A stretch of 64,000 nt of DNA, taken from NCBI GenBank assembly GCA_018907035.1, contig JACCIC010000217.1:26001-90000 (forward strand), read 5' to 3'. Every line of letters begins with the position of its first letter. Position 1 is the stretch's first letter. A model generated the notes under the pieces. That model made no database searches, was not told the origin of the DNA, and worked only from the letters and a program-made list of their open reading frames with translations. Made by a program: the position numbers and the translations under genes. Shown here one piece after another: positions 23,312 through 35,959 of this stretch. This DNA comes from Sycobia sp. Sy_11. Taxonomy: Eukaryota > Arthropoda > Insecta > Hymenoptera > Epichrysomallidae.

Positions 23312-25125
23312 TATTTTTTATTTCCTGAAACATAATTTTTTAAACATTGTTAATTGCATAATTACTTTGTCAAATATTTTGCATAATTTTAGAATTCTCT
23401 TTCCCTTATCAAAGATTTTTAATTCCACATAAATACGTTTTATAATACAGTATTAAAATAATAAAATCAATCCTTCATATCAATATAATAAACGTATTTG
23501 CATTAGATTAGGACATTATAAACTTAATGGAAGAAAATGATGAAAAATATTCGCTTTTATTAATAACACATCAGAATTTAATAATCATTCATATCTATAG
23601 CTATTATTATTTTCTATTACTATACTTTGCAATTTTCCAATATATTTGGAAATTATTGATTCATAAGTAAAATATGGATAATGTAAATAAAAACATACTA
23701 CCTGTTTACAATTATAAATGGTAGAAGTTAGGTTACAAAAGTAAATATAAGGATTATTTTCCTTGACACAAAAAAGCTAGTGTATTATATTTTTCACCAT
23801 TTTTTGTTTAATAGAAAAATAAACGAAAAAGAAAATTGAAACAAAAAAGAATGTTTATTAATAAAATCAATTAAAAAATTGTACATTAGTAATTTTGAAC
23901 TAAACTAGTTCACCGCAAAAGTATGACTCAAAAATTTTACAGCATTAATGTGGAATCACAATCATAAATAAGAATTTTCAATAAATTTTAGAACATTCTT
24001 TAAAGAAATATTAAGGCATGTCAATAAGTAAAAATATATTTTTTCCAAATATTTTACTTTTTAAATTTTATTTAAAGGTTCCCAGTGTGTACTCAAACTA
24101 CTTTTTTTATTATAAATGTCCCATTATATTACTGCATTTCTAAGATAATTTTCTTATTGAATATATAATATAAAGCTGCGAAAAATGAGTGACATTACTT
24201 CATCAGTATGAAGTCAGGAAAATGTTTATAATATACATAATAAAAATAGTTTATGTAAGACAACCAATCTTTATATTACAGCTCATTATTATCATTAATT
24301 TATAATTTTAGGTAATAACATGTATACTTTGATATGCTTTTTGAATTTCGTTTTATTAAAAATAATAAAGAAATTGGAGTCTTAAATTAAAGTAATATTT
24401 TAAATAGTTTTATATTGATAAGAGACAACGAAATTCAGAAAGTTGTTTCATATACAAAAATAACAAACTGGAATAGCCAGTTGATAAAAGAAAAGCGATT
24501 AAGGCATAGCTTAATGCATAAAAACACAAACAATCGAAATGATTATGATTAACATAAACATTATAAATCATTAACGCATACAACGATGCTTGTGTATAAT
24601 TATTTAATATTGTCTTCATTCCATATCGTTTGACTTCCTCGAAATTCGTGCCATTGTCGATGTTGTACAGCTAGTACTTCTTCTTACATCCATATCTTTA
24701 TTTACAGATAAGATTTTCCTTACATATTCTTGTAGACCTGTACGTTAGTAGCATTACATGATTATTTTTTTAATATTTTAACACTTCTCTGATTTACAAG
24801 TTCTAGTTTCTTTATAATATACTCTGATACTCTGATCATTTTAATAATTATTTAGTGTTTAAAGCATATCAATACATCAATCAATATTTCTTCTAAAATT
24901 CTAAATTTTAGAGGTATTTTTATCTTAAAAACAAAAAAGAACTTGATATTGATTTTTTTTACATATCACGACATTTGAAAATATATTTTCTTATATATAA
25001 TTTAGTATTTTTTATAAGAAATAAAACAAATATATCATTCGATTTACAGCCACGCTTAAACGTGAGTAATTAATCTTCAAGGCAGTGCTGGAATTTTGAC
25101 CAACTATTCAGTCATCTACTATTAC
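23312..25125. other. CDK12 downstream region
   Basis: AT-rich, no independent gene. It probably holds CDK12 3' UTR on the minus strand and the promoter of the 235-residue gene near 23320. A possible alternative CDK12 terminal exon at about 24616-24690 is listed under findings. Confidence 0.4.
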
Positions 25126-28100
25126 TCACCCCCCGACATCAGATAGATCCTCAATAGCTCTTTGCATGCCAACTCTATTTGGTACGGAAAGAAGAGGCAT
25201 TCTCCCTTGTAAACTTTCTTGTTGTTCTCGTAATTGACGTCTTCGTTTTTTACTCCATAACTCATGACAATCTTGCCACGTTGGTAATTGTGGTAATGGC
25301 ATTCTATTATGACAAATACAATGATTAAATATGTAAAACTTATATATTATCCATATTATATATTTTTAAAAGTAAATTTGATTATTTGAAGACTTTTTTA
25401 AAGTTATCTAATGTAAATAATTATAAATTTTTTTATTTTCAATTAATTGAAGTAACATACTGTTCTGGTTGGACATTTTTGAGCCAAGGACTTTTTAACG
25501 CATCAGCAGCCGTTATGCGTTTGTCTGGATCTAGTTCCAACATTTTATCCAACAAATCTAGAGCTGCTGCTGGCATGAATTGGAAATCTTCTCGGAGTCG
25601 ACGTCTATACGTCTTTTTCGGTTTTAATGTATGCCATAATGGCAATTTTATCACAGATGGCCACACTGCCGGTGTTGGTGTTCCACATAACTTAGAGATA
25701 ATATCCAAAACAATCATTTCTACATTTGCCTTGTAATATAAAAATAATTAATCCCAGTATAAAAATATGAATTTATTTGAAATAAGAACATCTATATTAA
25801 AAATTTACTTGAAAAAGGGGCTTTTTAGAGAAAAGTTCTCCTAAAATGCATCCACAACTCCATACATCTATGGCAGGTCCATAACGTTCCTCTCCTAATA
25901 ATAATTCTGGCGGTCTATACCATAATGTAATAACTTTATTTGTATAAGGACGTTGTCTATCTTCAGCATTATAAAGTCTAGCCAAACCAAAGTCGGCCAG
26001 TTTAACTTCACCTCTGAAATAAAGAATAATTATTTGCTTAATTTTCAAATAGGCTAAACTTAAATTAAAATATCGACATCTTTTTAATATGAACTAACTT
26101 GTTATTCATTAGTATATTGGAACATTTAATATCACGGTGTAAAAAGTTTTTACTATGACAGTAATTCAGGCCATCTAGTAATTGCTTCATAATACTAGCA
26201 TTGTTCATTTCATTAAAATCAACCATTCCAGATTCTAACAATCCCATCAGATCGTGATCCATATATTCAAAAACCAAATAAAAAGAACCTTTATCCTATA
26301 AAATAAAATAGTGGCATAAATAGATAAAAATAAAAATAAAAAAAAAATAGAAAAATAGAAAAATAAATAAAAAACCAAATTTACTTTTCGAAAATCTAGG
26401 GCATCCTGTTTATCTGTTACAATTTCTCTCAGATTGACAATATTTTTATGATTAAGTTGCCTTAATATTTTAATTTCTCTAACAGCAGTAATAGGGAAAC
26501 CATCCTTTTCATTTTCCAAGCGAACTTTTTTTAAAGCAACTATTACACCTGCCCTTTTATCCTGTGCTTTGTATACTTGGCCGTAAGTACCTTCACCAAT
26601 TTGATCAATAACCTCAAAGACGTCAACACAGCGCTCACCCCAATCCTTTCCACCAGAAGCTGACATTGGTATATGATTATTACGCAAACCTTTTCTTCTT
26701 AAGATTTTTGGTCTTTTTAGCTTTGGTTTAGGAGGTATTCTTTCCACTTTAGTTCGTGGTGGAGTAGCTGTTGTATCATCTTCTCCACTAAGATCTTCCA
26801 AACCAGGGACAACTGAAATGAAAATATCTTATAAAACGTTAAAAAATATTGTTGCATTTCATGTCATTGTATTTACATATAATTCATATTTTAGATTTAC
26901 GAGTTTTTAGCCATAAAAAAATTTTAAAATGTATAATTTAATAATTAATTATAAATTTATTATGGAAATGTGAAGTCATATTTTCAAATTATAAATTACT
27001 GAATGTTTTCTTTATTTCAATTTATTTTTGAATTATTAAAATATTAAAATTGTAATAAAAAGTAAATTAACATCTACATAACTTAAAATTTCTTTGTGCA
27101 AGTTATACTTTTAATTATTTTTTTCTTCCTTTTTTCTTTAATTACTAAAAACCAAAATTATATGGAAAAATAAAAAATACCAATATTTTTTAAGCAACTA
27201 AAATAGAAAAAACTACCATCAACTAACCAGGTGGCATTGGTAGATCTTTGATACTTTTTCTTTGAGGTGCAGCTTTTGGTGTGATTGGCATCGTGGATAT
27301 CACAGGTGTAATAGGCATAGATTTTGGTAGTGATTTAGGGGTTGTAGCTGTAGCTGCTGGACTAGGCGAACGGCTTGGTGGAGAATCTATGCTTTCGAGG
27401 TCATTTTGATTGATACCAGGAGGCATTGGTAGCTTTGATAAACTTTTGGTCTTAAAAGAGACGAGAGGAGGCTTTGGTGGATCAACAGATTTAAGAGGAA
27501 CAAGATTAGTTGAAGTACTGAATTTGGCAATAGCTGTGGATACAGGAAAAATTGAAGTAGACGAGGAAGAAGGATTTGGAGTTAATAAGCTGTGTTGATG
27601 AATGACTGCAGGAATGGAAGATGTAGAGATAGGTGGGGCTGGAACAGGAAGAGGCACTAGGGGTGACACTTGAGATAAACTTGATAAAGTTGGTTTTATC
27701 TCTGGGTGTTGCTGCTCTAATATTGGTTGTGGTTGTTGTAATATTTGTTGATGTTGCAGTTGTACTGATTGATGCTCAGATGAATGTATTGGTTGCTGTA
27801 TCCCTGTTGAAAAATGTTAAGTTATTAAAAATTAAGTAAAATAAAACTTTTTGAAAATATAATAAATTATGAATGATAGAATAAATTATTTTATATTCAA
27901 ATAAATGTTATATTTACAAATACAATAAAATTTAAAATTTAGGGTTGAAATAAATTTTTATTTTTATTATTTTTGTCTAAAGATAATAAAAAGAACCTTA
28001 CCTGCAACCAAAATTGTTGGATTACTAATAATATGTACGGGTGCATCGTTGCCTATTACTGGAGAATTATATACATGCATAGATTGAGTAGACATGGCAG

Positions 28101-31100
28101 TACTAATATGAGATGTCTCATTAATGGCATTTTCAATCTGATGCTGTTGGAATATTATTGCAGTTGTTGGTGCTCCAGGTAATGGTGGTGTCTTACTAGG
28201 AGTTAATCCATCTTCAACAACTGTATTTGGTATCTGCAGAGTTGTAGAATTAATAGGTAAAGTAGAAGGTGCAGTAAACGTCTCTGTGGAATCTAAGAGA
28301 GTATTCATTGACAAAGTTGTCACCAATGGTACTGAAGAGAAGGTTGCAGATGGAATGGATACTAATGTTGATTGAATTTGCAATTGACTATTTCCTTGAG
28401 TCTGAGTCTGCGTCTATTCACAAATAAGATAAAATAAATTTGTAAAAAAAATTTTTTTTGGAGCACTATAATATGACATAATTTATATGGTATATTATAA
28501 TATACTAATATTATATATATTATTATATATACATTATAATATATAGTCATACTTAGTTCGTAATTTTTTTTAAATTCTTAAAATAAAATTATTTGCATAA
28601 AAAAAATTTTTAAAGTAATTTTTCTTTGGAAAGCAACTATTTTTTAAATATATTTGTAATTTGATTTTATTAACGTAACCTTATAACAAATTCTCATATA
28701 CCATTAGCATAGTTGTTGGAGCAACAGTCATTGAAGGTACAGGAATATCCAATACGTCAACTGTAAGATCCATAGTAGCACAGGGTGTTGTTCCTGCAGT
28801 TGAAGATTTATCGTTTAATCTTTCAATGATAGTTGCAGTAGATGATGACCCATTGCTATTATCTTTTTCGTCGGATCCTTCAATGATTTGCACCTCGTCC
28901 TGGTTTGCTTTTTCCTTTGCAGCCTGCAGTTTTTTAAAGGCTAACTCTCTCATGTTTCTGTCCTTGACCAACTCAGCAAACAAACTCGTTTCACTGATTT
29001 TCGCCTGAACTTTTAAATTACGCTCATAAATACTTGTAGGTGATTTGCGATTAGAGCGATGTACTGGAGAGGGAATTCGTGAAATGCGTGGACTCTTCGA
29101 GCGATGCTTGCGCGAGGATTTATGAGACTTGCCAGGTGAGCGTGATTTTTTAGGTGTTCGACTTCGACGTCTTGAACGAGAAGGCGATCTCGACGATTTT
29201 CGCCATCTGTGAGGGCTTCGAGAACGCGATCGCGACAAATGACTTGTTAATCTGAAATAATATTTTTAAAATTTGATTAATATGGAAATGAACAAAAGTA
29301 GCTATTTAATTGCAAAAAGTATGATTAGTAGTCAAACAGGCATGTTTCATGATATAGGTCTACAAACCATTATGACTTTGATGGCAAATTGTTGCAAACT
29401 TATGTTTCTCTAATAAGCACTACCTTTCCTATAGGAGTTTCTAGATCTGTATATATGATCAACCATGTTCAAAACTAACTTTGAGGTTCTAATATTCCTC
29501 CATTGATATTGAAATAGCATTTTTTTTTAAATTAGTTATTTCAGAGTACTAAAATTCATTTATCTTAATTTGAGATTTACTCTTTCAACAAGAGATCTAG
29601 TGTAAGTACTGTGGCAGTTAAACTTCTTTTCTTTTGAATATATTTTTAATTTTTACTCTAGTATATTTTAAGATTTTTTCTTACGAATGAATTTTTATAA
29701 AACATACAAAATAAAAATAACTCTCGTTTTGAAAAAACTAATACAATTTCTGATTTCTAGCAATAACTTTAAAATAATTTAACTACTGATACATATTTAT
29801 AACATTATATTTATGAAGATGATATACTACTATATTAAAATCGGTTTTTCTTAAAGCTTCTGTGAATTTCTGTATAATATGATTGGTTTCGCGCTTGAGA
29901 ATACAATATTTGGTTGATGAAAACCTTGGATTAACAGGACTCCTAACAGACTTCCTTTTATCTCTACGGTCCTTCTCGTGATGTCTGTGTCGCCTTGCAG
30001 AATCGTCCCTCCGTCGCCTCTTGTTAGATCCAGTTGGTGACCTTAAGAGTAGATCGTCTGTTCGACTTTTTCGGTGTGAGCCTGGACTTGGACTGAAATC
30101 CCTCCGACGTATTGATTGTGGACTGGGGCTGTGTCTACCAAGCCTATGTATCGATGATGAAGCATGATTTGATGGACTATATTCTCTTCTCCTCGACGAG
30201 CTGTGATCCCTACGTCTGGCTGATGGACTTGGACTGTGCGGTCGTCTTCTACTGCTACCCATATGATTTGGACTCAAATGCTGTTTGTGCCTCAAATCTG
30301 GGCTATGGTGACCTTTAGATTTACTCTGATGATGATTATCTGGCGTGATTGCCCGAGGTGGTAGTAGAGGTGTGTGCGGCGACTCCACGTGTCTACTGCT
30401 CGACTGTTGATGCATTAAAGAACTGTGATGCTGCCCTGGCGGAGTTGGCTGTCTCGGTGGAGACTCCAGATCCATGTCGCTAGGAGAATGGCGTTCCGGA
30501 GGCGTTGCAGGAGAGATCGGCGATGTACTGTCCTTGAGAGCCATCATCGGCGGCGAGGGTCCCGGATGTTGCAGCCTCCAGTTTGCTAGGGCCTGAGAGC
30601 GCAGTAGTTCGGTGCCTGTTATAATTACGTTAGGACTGAGACTTCGCGAAGCCCGTTTAGATTTTCGCTTCTTCTTTTTACCAACGCTCGATCCAGGACT
30701 CAGACTTCCTCGATTCTTCTTTTTCTTGTCCCGCTTGTGCTTCTTCTCTTTACGCCTAGCAGAACCACCAGTGATCCGACGACTCTCCTCAGTGTACTCA
30801 GGGATAATTTGAGGCTGGTGGTCAGAATGCACGGTAGCAGGCGAATAGAGAAGTTTCTTGGACCCATGTCGACCTGTAGATGGCTGGGAGTGATGAAGAG
30901 TTGGTGGCGTCGGCGATAAGCTAATCGGCGACGTATTGAGGGCAGCTCGCGCAGGCACCACCGTAGGATCGCCTCCTCCATAATATCGACTATGCTGCAA
31001 AAGAGAGTCAGGCACTTCACCGTCAGTATAGCTATTGTTGCCTCCGCGACTATCTTCGGATTGTATTTCCCCGGCTTCGGGCTCTGAGAGGTCTTCGCTA

Positions 31101-31426
31101 CTGACGTCCGAGTATTCTACTAGCGGCTTTTTAGCGAGGGAAGACTGGCTGGACTTTTCATCTCGCGAACGCTTCTTCTTTTTTTTGCTACCAGAACTGC
31201 GACTACTTTTACCATGTTTGCGGTGCCGTTTGCTCTCACTACCGACGCTTGTGGCCACGGCAGCAGCAGCAGCCGCGGCAACTACCTCGAACGCATGGCT
31301 GGAGCGAGAGCTGGTGACTAGATCGGCATCACCACCACCACCGAGATTACCTATGTTGTCCTTTCTGCGAGAAGGTTTGTAGCGTCCATTGCGTTCGCCG
31401 CGTTCGATATCACGACCGCTAGGCAT
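25126..31426 (-). CDS. Cdk12: CDK12-type transcriptional cyclin-dependent kinase, nine exons
   Basis: Exons, phase-matched on the minus strand: 31426-29925 (donor uncertain), 29251-28702, 28413-28002, 27803-27228, 26812-26385, 26295-26099, 26013-25809, 25729-25461, 25303-25126 (TGA), about 1438 residues. The start [12 protein letters not shown] has an in-frame TGA 18 bases upstream. Residues 1-680 are Lys/Arg/Ser-rich with many RS dipeptides. 680-1015 is Pro/Ser/Thr-rich (PLPGAPTTA, two LPMPPG motifs). The kinase domain, about 1075-1370, shows [16 protein letters not shown], the cyclin-contact helix PITAVRE (PITAIRE in vertebrates), [15 protein letters not shown] and [12 protein letters not shown]. 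The end carries the CDK12-specific [18 protein letters not shown] extension. With cyclin K, CDK12 phosphorylates the RNA polymerase II CTD during elongation in nuclear speckles and supports expression of long DNA-repair genes. The CDK12/13 identity is firm; insects have one such gene. Confidence 0.93.
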
Positions 31427-32744
31427 ATCGCCTACTGCTCAGAACAAAAATTAATGAATCTAAATGATATTTTATTATGCAAAAACTACTTTTTTTATAT
31501 TGTTGTTTTATAATATGAATATAATTTATAAATACAAAAATTTATCACTGATAAACTCATACTATTTCATCTAATTGAAAGTGCTACAATGTAACAGATA
31601 AATACTTAATATAAATAGATTTATTTCATTTGAATAAAATAAACCACAAAATTATTACAATTTCATAGCTCTCATTATAATTGATACCTTCATTAAAAAA
31701 GTAAGTATTAAAAATCCTTTTCTTACACATATTACATGTTTTAAAAGAATTTTGAATAATTTAACCTGGAAGCAGTAAAAATAATTTTACAAAACTTGAA
31801 AATAGTATATCTTAACTATAAATTATATTTAATATATGTATTTATTATATTTAGATGATTTACATTGGGGTATGCATTCAAATTTTATATACTAATTTTA
31901 AAAAGTAGAACCAAAGAATATAAATAGAATTTGAATTTAAAAAATCATGGAAACTACTAAAAATGAATACTTTATTCTTCTTTCACAAATACATAATCCA
32001 ATATAAACATAAAATGTAATTATTATTATTTATCATAGCAGATGTTTAATGATATTACATCACATTATTATGAATAATAATTAATATTTAATTGAATTTA
32101 AATTCATATTACTGTATAAAAAAATTACTTTGAAACATTATTATTACAAGATCTTCAAAAAGTGTATTATACTTTTAAAACACGTATATTACTAAATAAA
32201 AATATAAAATTAAATTTTATCAAATTGTTTTTTTATTATTCAATTTTACTTTTATTCTAATATAAAAAATATATGAGAATAGAATCATAGATTAGAATTT
32301 TGTTCTAATATAAAGAATATATTAAAATATATGAGAAATTTGTAATTAAATAAAAATATTTTGCACAATATATAAATTGAGCCTTAAATATTAACACTTT
32401 ATTCTGTTTCTACTCTTAATAATTAATTCATTATTCACTGAAATGAATCCAAAGTAAATTAATAGAGTAATATAATACTCTATTATCATAATAATAATTT
32501 TTACCATTTACCCCTACAATGGATTATCAAGAAATACACTAAATCTATGACGAGAATTTTGCTCATTCAATAACTTTAAAGATACTGAAATATAAGTCAA
32601 AACATTTGAAGCAAGGTACAAAAATTAGAATCATGTTTAGTGCGCTAGCAAGTCTTACTTACTGTAATCCTCAACTGTAGTGTTTCTATAATATTCACAT
32701 GGAAAAAACATTACAATAACTACATTTACCATTTACACAGTTTG

Positions 32745-32851
<107 letters not shown>

Positions 32852-33364
32852 TTTTTAATCTTTACCGCACTATCGCTATTTACTGATATTATACAAATAT
32901 AAAATCGAAAATGCTTGCATAAGTGCAACTACACAGTGCGCACAGAAGTAAGCCGATTTGGGCGTACACATCCATCACTCTTTGCAAAGAATTAAGTATG
33001 TAAAACTTTGGATCATTATACAGGAATCATAATGTCCATCAGCTATAAGGTTAAATTGAAACGACAAAAGTAAATAAATTGGGCAGATATTTTATTTATA
33101 ATTATTATCGGAATCCGGGCATGCGAACGATTTTTACGTGTAGCGTTACCGCCACGCAATGGTCATCATCCTCTTTCTGAATATACTAAGTTGACGGCCG
33201 CCATTGTCCTATTTTCCTCTGCACGCAACGTGAAATATAAGAATAACAGATAATGCAGGATATAACAAAGAAACGATATGAATTCAATGTGCAACAAAAA
33301 AAATAATTTTTGAATTGTTAAGGGGTTGAATATTGTAATACATTATATGCGACTTGACTAAATA

Positions 33365-33365
33365 C

Positions 33366-33426
<61 letters not shown>

Positions 33427-33450
33427 CGTGCGTGTATGTGTGTGTGCGCG
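33365..33450. repeat. (TA)n(TG)n(CG)n(TG)n compound microsatellite
   Basis: TATATA, then about 30 bases of TG, then CGCGCGCG and more TG: an alternating purine-pyrimidine tract. The ORF over it is a shadow. Confidence 0.93.
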
Positions 33451-34289
33451 CAATGACTTACGTGCAACGCTCGTGTCTAGCTTGTCTTGGCATCGAAATA
33501 GCCCTTGAACAATTTAGCTTCGGTATGTTCACTCCGCTGTTCACTTTCGTTAAAACCACTGCTAAAGATAACACAATCAGTTTTCTTGATGATCCAAGTT
33601 CTGTATTTAGTTGGTCTGCTCGTATTATGTGAACACGAGTTAGCGAAGCTTCGAGTCCTTTTTGCACGTTTCAGAAATCCTTTGCCTTATTTGATGAATC
33701 TTAGATGTATTAATTCTTCTCTTCCGTATTTGTCTCGATAATAACGCGTTTATGTTCCACCATACATTAAATTAAAAAAAAAGTCCTAATTTGTGTGATG
33801 CGCGAACGTCCATACGTTTGGGCTGCCTTGTTACGAACGCCGATGCATCATTTATCATTTCGATTTCTATAAATTGTTTTTTGGTTTAATTCTGCCTTTT
33901 CTAGGCTTATAGTTATTTTTATTTTTTATCTATGCATTTAATAATAGTGAAGACCAGCTTCGCTGGTTTATTTCGGCAACCATTAAAAGCTGAACAGAAT
34001 ATGGTAAAGGAAATAGAATGAGTATGAGAAAGATAAAGCACAAATATCTTTACGATCATTCGTACTCGAGCGTTCGTTACCGTGACGTAACGCGGAATGA
34101 CTATGAGAAGGAGCACTGTAGCCAGCAAGTAGTTATGATATCGCTATAGAGTACGACCTATGAGCTATGAGAATCTGAATCTGAACCATAAACGCACTAC
34201 CGTCGCAACGCGCGACCACATAATGACATCATGAATGCCAAAAAAGTGACAACGTGATGTTGGACTTTAGATACGGTAAAGCCGTATAT

Positions 34290-34640
34290 TTAGGGTAGAA
34301 AGAAGTAGTGGAAAACCCCGCTCGCTTTACCTAGGAAAAGGTTATCAAAAATTAACCGGAAATGGTAGATCATATTTGTCCAGTAGACGACGCTGTCTTG
34401 GAAATCCTACAATGGTTCTGCGTGCAATAAAAAGAGAAAGAAAAAACCAAAGCGAGTAAGGGAAAAAAGAAGCAAGAGTAGAGAAGCAGAGATTTTACTT
34501 TCCCTTCATTTCATGCTCACTACATACCAGCACTTATTTTTCTTCAAATTCATGTTATTAGCGAGCAACCTCATAGGGTGTCGCCGCCTAGCGGTCAATT
34601 TTGGTATGCATTCCTACCGTGTAATTTGATAGGATGTAAG
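34290..34640 (+). repeat. Dispersed repeat family B, copy 1
   Basis: Shares long stretches with 50280-50630 in the same orientation: CCGCTCGCTTTAC, ATTTGTCC(A/G)GTAGAC, CGCT(G/A)TCTTGGAAAT, the AGAAGCAA(G/A)AGTAG stretch, and TGCCGTGTAATTYGA-like ends. No ORF is conserved between copies; possibly a non-autonomous element or LTR. Confidence 0.65.
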
Positions 34641-34983
34641 CGTAGAGATAAAAAGGGGGAGAGAGGGTCCCCGATGCCCATGTTAGAGACTACCGTAAAC
34701 TTTTGACCCCCAGCGCCACAGCGAAAAACGTAGGTACTTCATTCGTGCGATACCCAGATGTTGGTTTTCGAGCTCGTACGATTGAGGGGGAGACGACTGT
34801 TCAGCAGGGGAACGGCGAAACAATAGATATAATAAAAGAGATTAACTGGTGCCGAATTTCTTTAAGTGTGTATAGATTTTCTTCTGTACGTGTGTGTGTG
34901 TGTGTGTGTGTTTTCTTAAAATTTTAAGTTCGCTGCGTGACAATGATCGCGGTACGGAATCAGACTACGAAAAGGTATACACA

Positions 34984-35940
34984 CTTAAGAGTGCTCCTCA
35001 CGGCGTTGCAGCGCTACGATGAACTACTAAAACGGAAACAAATTTACTTTTTCAGTTTTTATCGCCATTTCGCATTATTTAGAGAAAAAAAACATTTTTA
35101 AAAATTCTTCAGATTATTCTACAAATGGGAAAACAGAAATATGAATTAATCTATTTTTCTAAATTAGGAAAAAACAGTTCAAAAAGTTTTATCTTACGAA
35201 TCGTCTGCTGCACGCAGTCTAGTGTGTTTCAGATCTTGCAAAGAAAACATTTATTGTGAATTCTATGTACATGTTGAGCACCTAATTCGAGTTTTTCCAC
35301 TTGTAGAATAAAATAATGAACCAAATAAAATTTGTTTTATCGCTCTACATGCCACATATTTTGAGAAAACAGAAAAAGTAAATTGCTTTCACAATGTAAC
35401 CATAAATCCAATAAATAACTATAGTTGTCGGCAAAACAGACAGAAATATAGTTGCTGCGTTTTGAAAGAGATAGAGCAGCAAACCACGCTCAATATCGTA
35501 CGAATTCAATCAAGTAAAGGGGGCTCTGTGCTTTAAATTTTTACTATTATTTTAACTATTTTATGTATATACATGATTAAAAACTATTATGAATAAATAT
35601 ATGTATGTATACTCATTTACTTTATATGTTTTAGTATAAGTTTTAGAAAAAAGCTATATTATTCTACATTTTCAAATGATCATATATGCTTACTACATCT
35701 ATTAGCAGTCGATGTTTTGGACGAAAGTGCGTTCGTTATCTTGGTTTCTTATTACAGGATCGAATTTCATTGCCTTGCCCTGTTGCGAGTAGTTGTCCGT
35801 AAAATGTAGCTGAAAGATTAAGCATACATTACCAGTACGGGCATACGGCATTTTCGTTATTTTTAGTAAATTTTCTGATAATAAATATTAATGTTCATAG
35901 AGTAACTGTTTTAACTGATACATATTACTAATTCACACAC
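34984..35940 (+). mobile_element. Foldback-family relative: outer arm copy
   Basis: Starts CTTAAGAGTGCTCCTCACGG, the terminus of the 15131-18476 element, and continues with words of its right arm (CGCTACGATGAACTACTAAA). 35690-35880 again matches (GATGTTTTGGACGAAAGTGC, TGCGAGTAGTTG). A unique 600-base segment lies between. It ends at an ACACAC run (35936-35948) where the full element has its TATA array. Confidence 0.7.
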
Positions 35941-35959
35941 ACACACACGCGTGCATATT

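Noticed and set aside
25386..25736. Plus-strand 116-codon ORF opposite CDK12 exon 8
   Set aside because: Exact complement of conserved kinase coding sequence.
30112..31382. Several plus-strand ORFs opposite CDK12 exon 1
   Set aside because: Shadows of the Ser/Arg/Pro-rich minus-strand exon.
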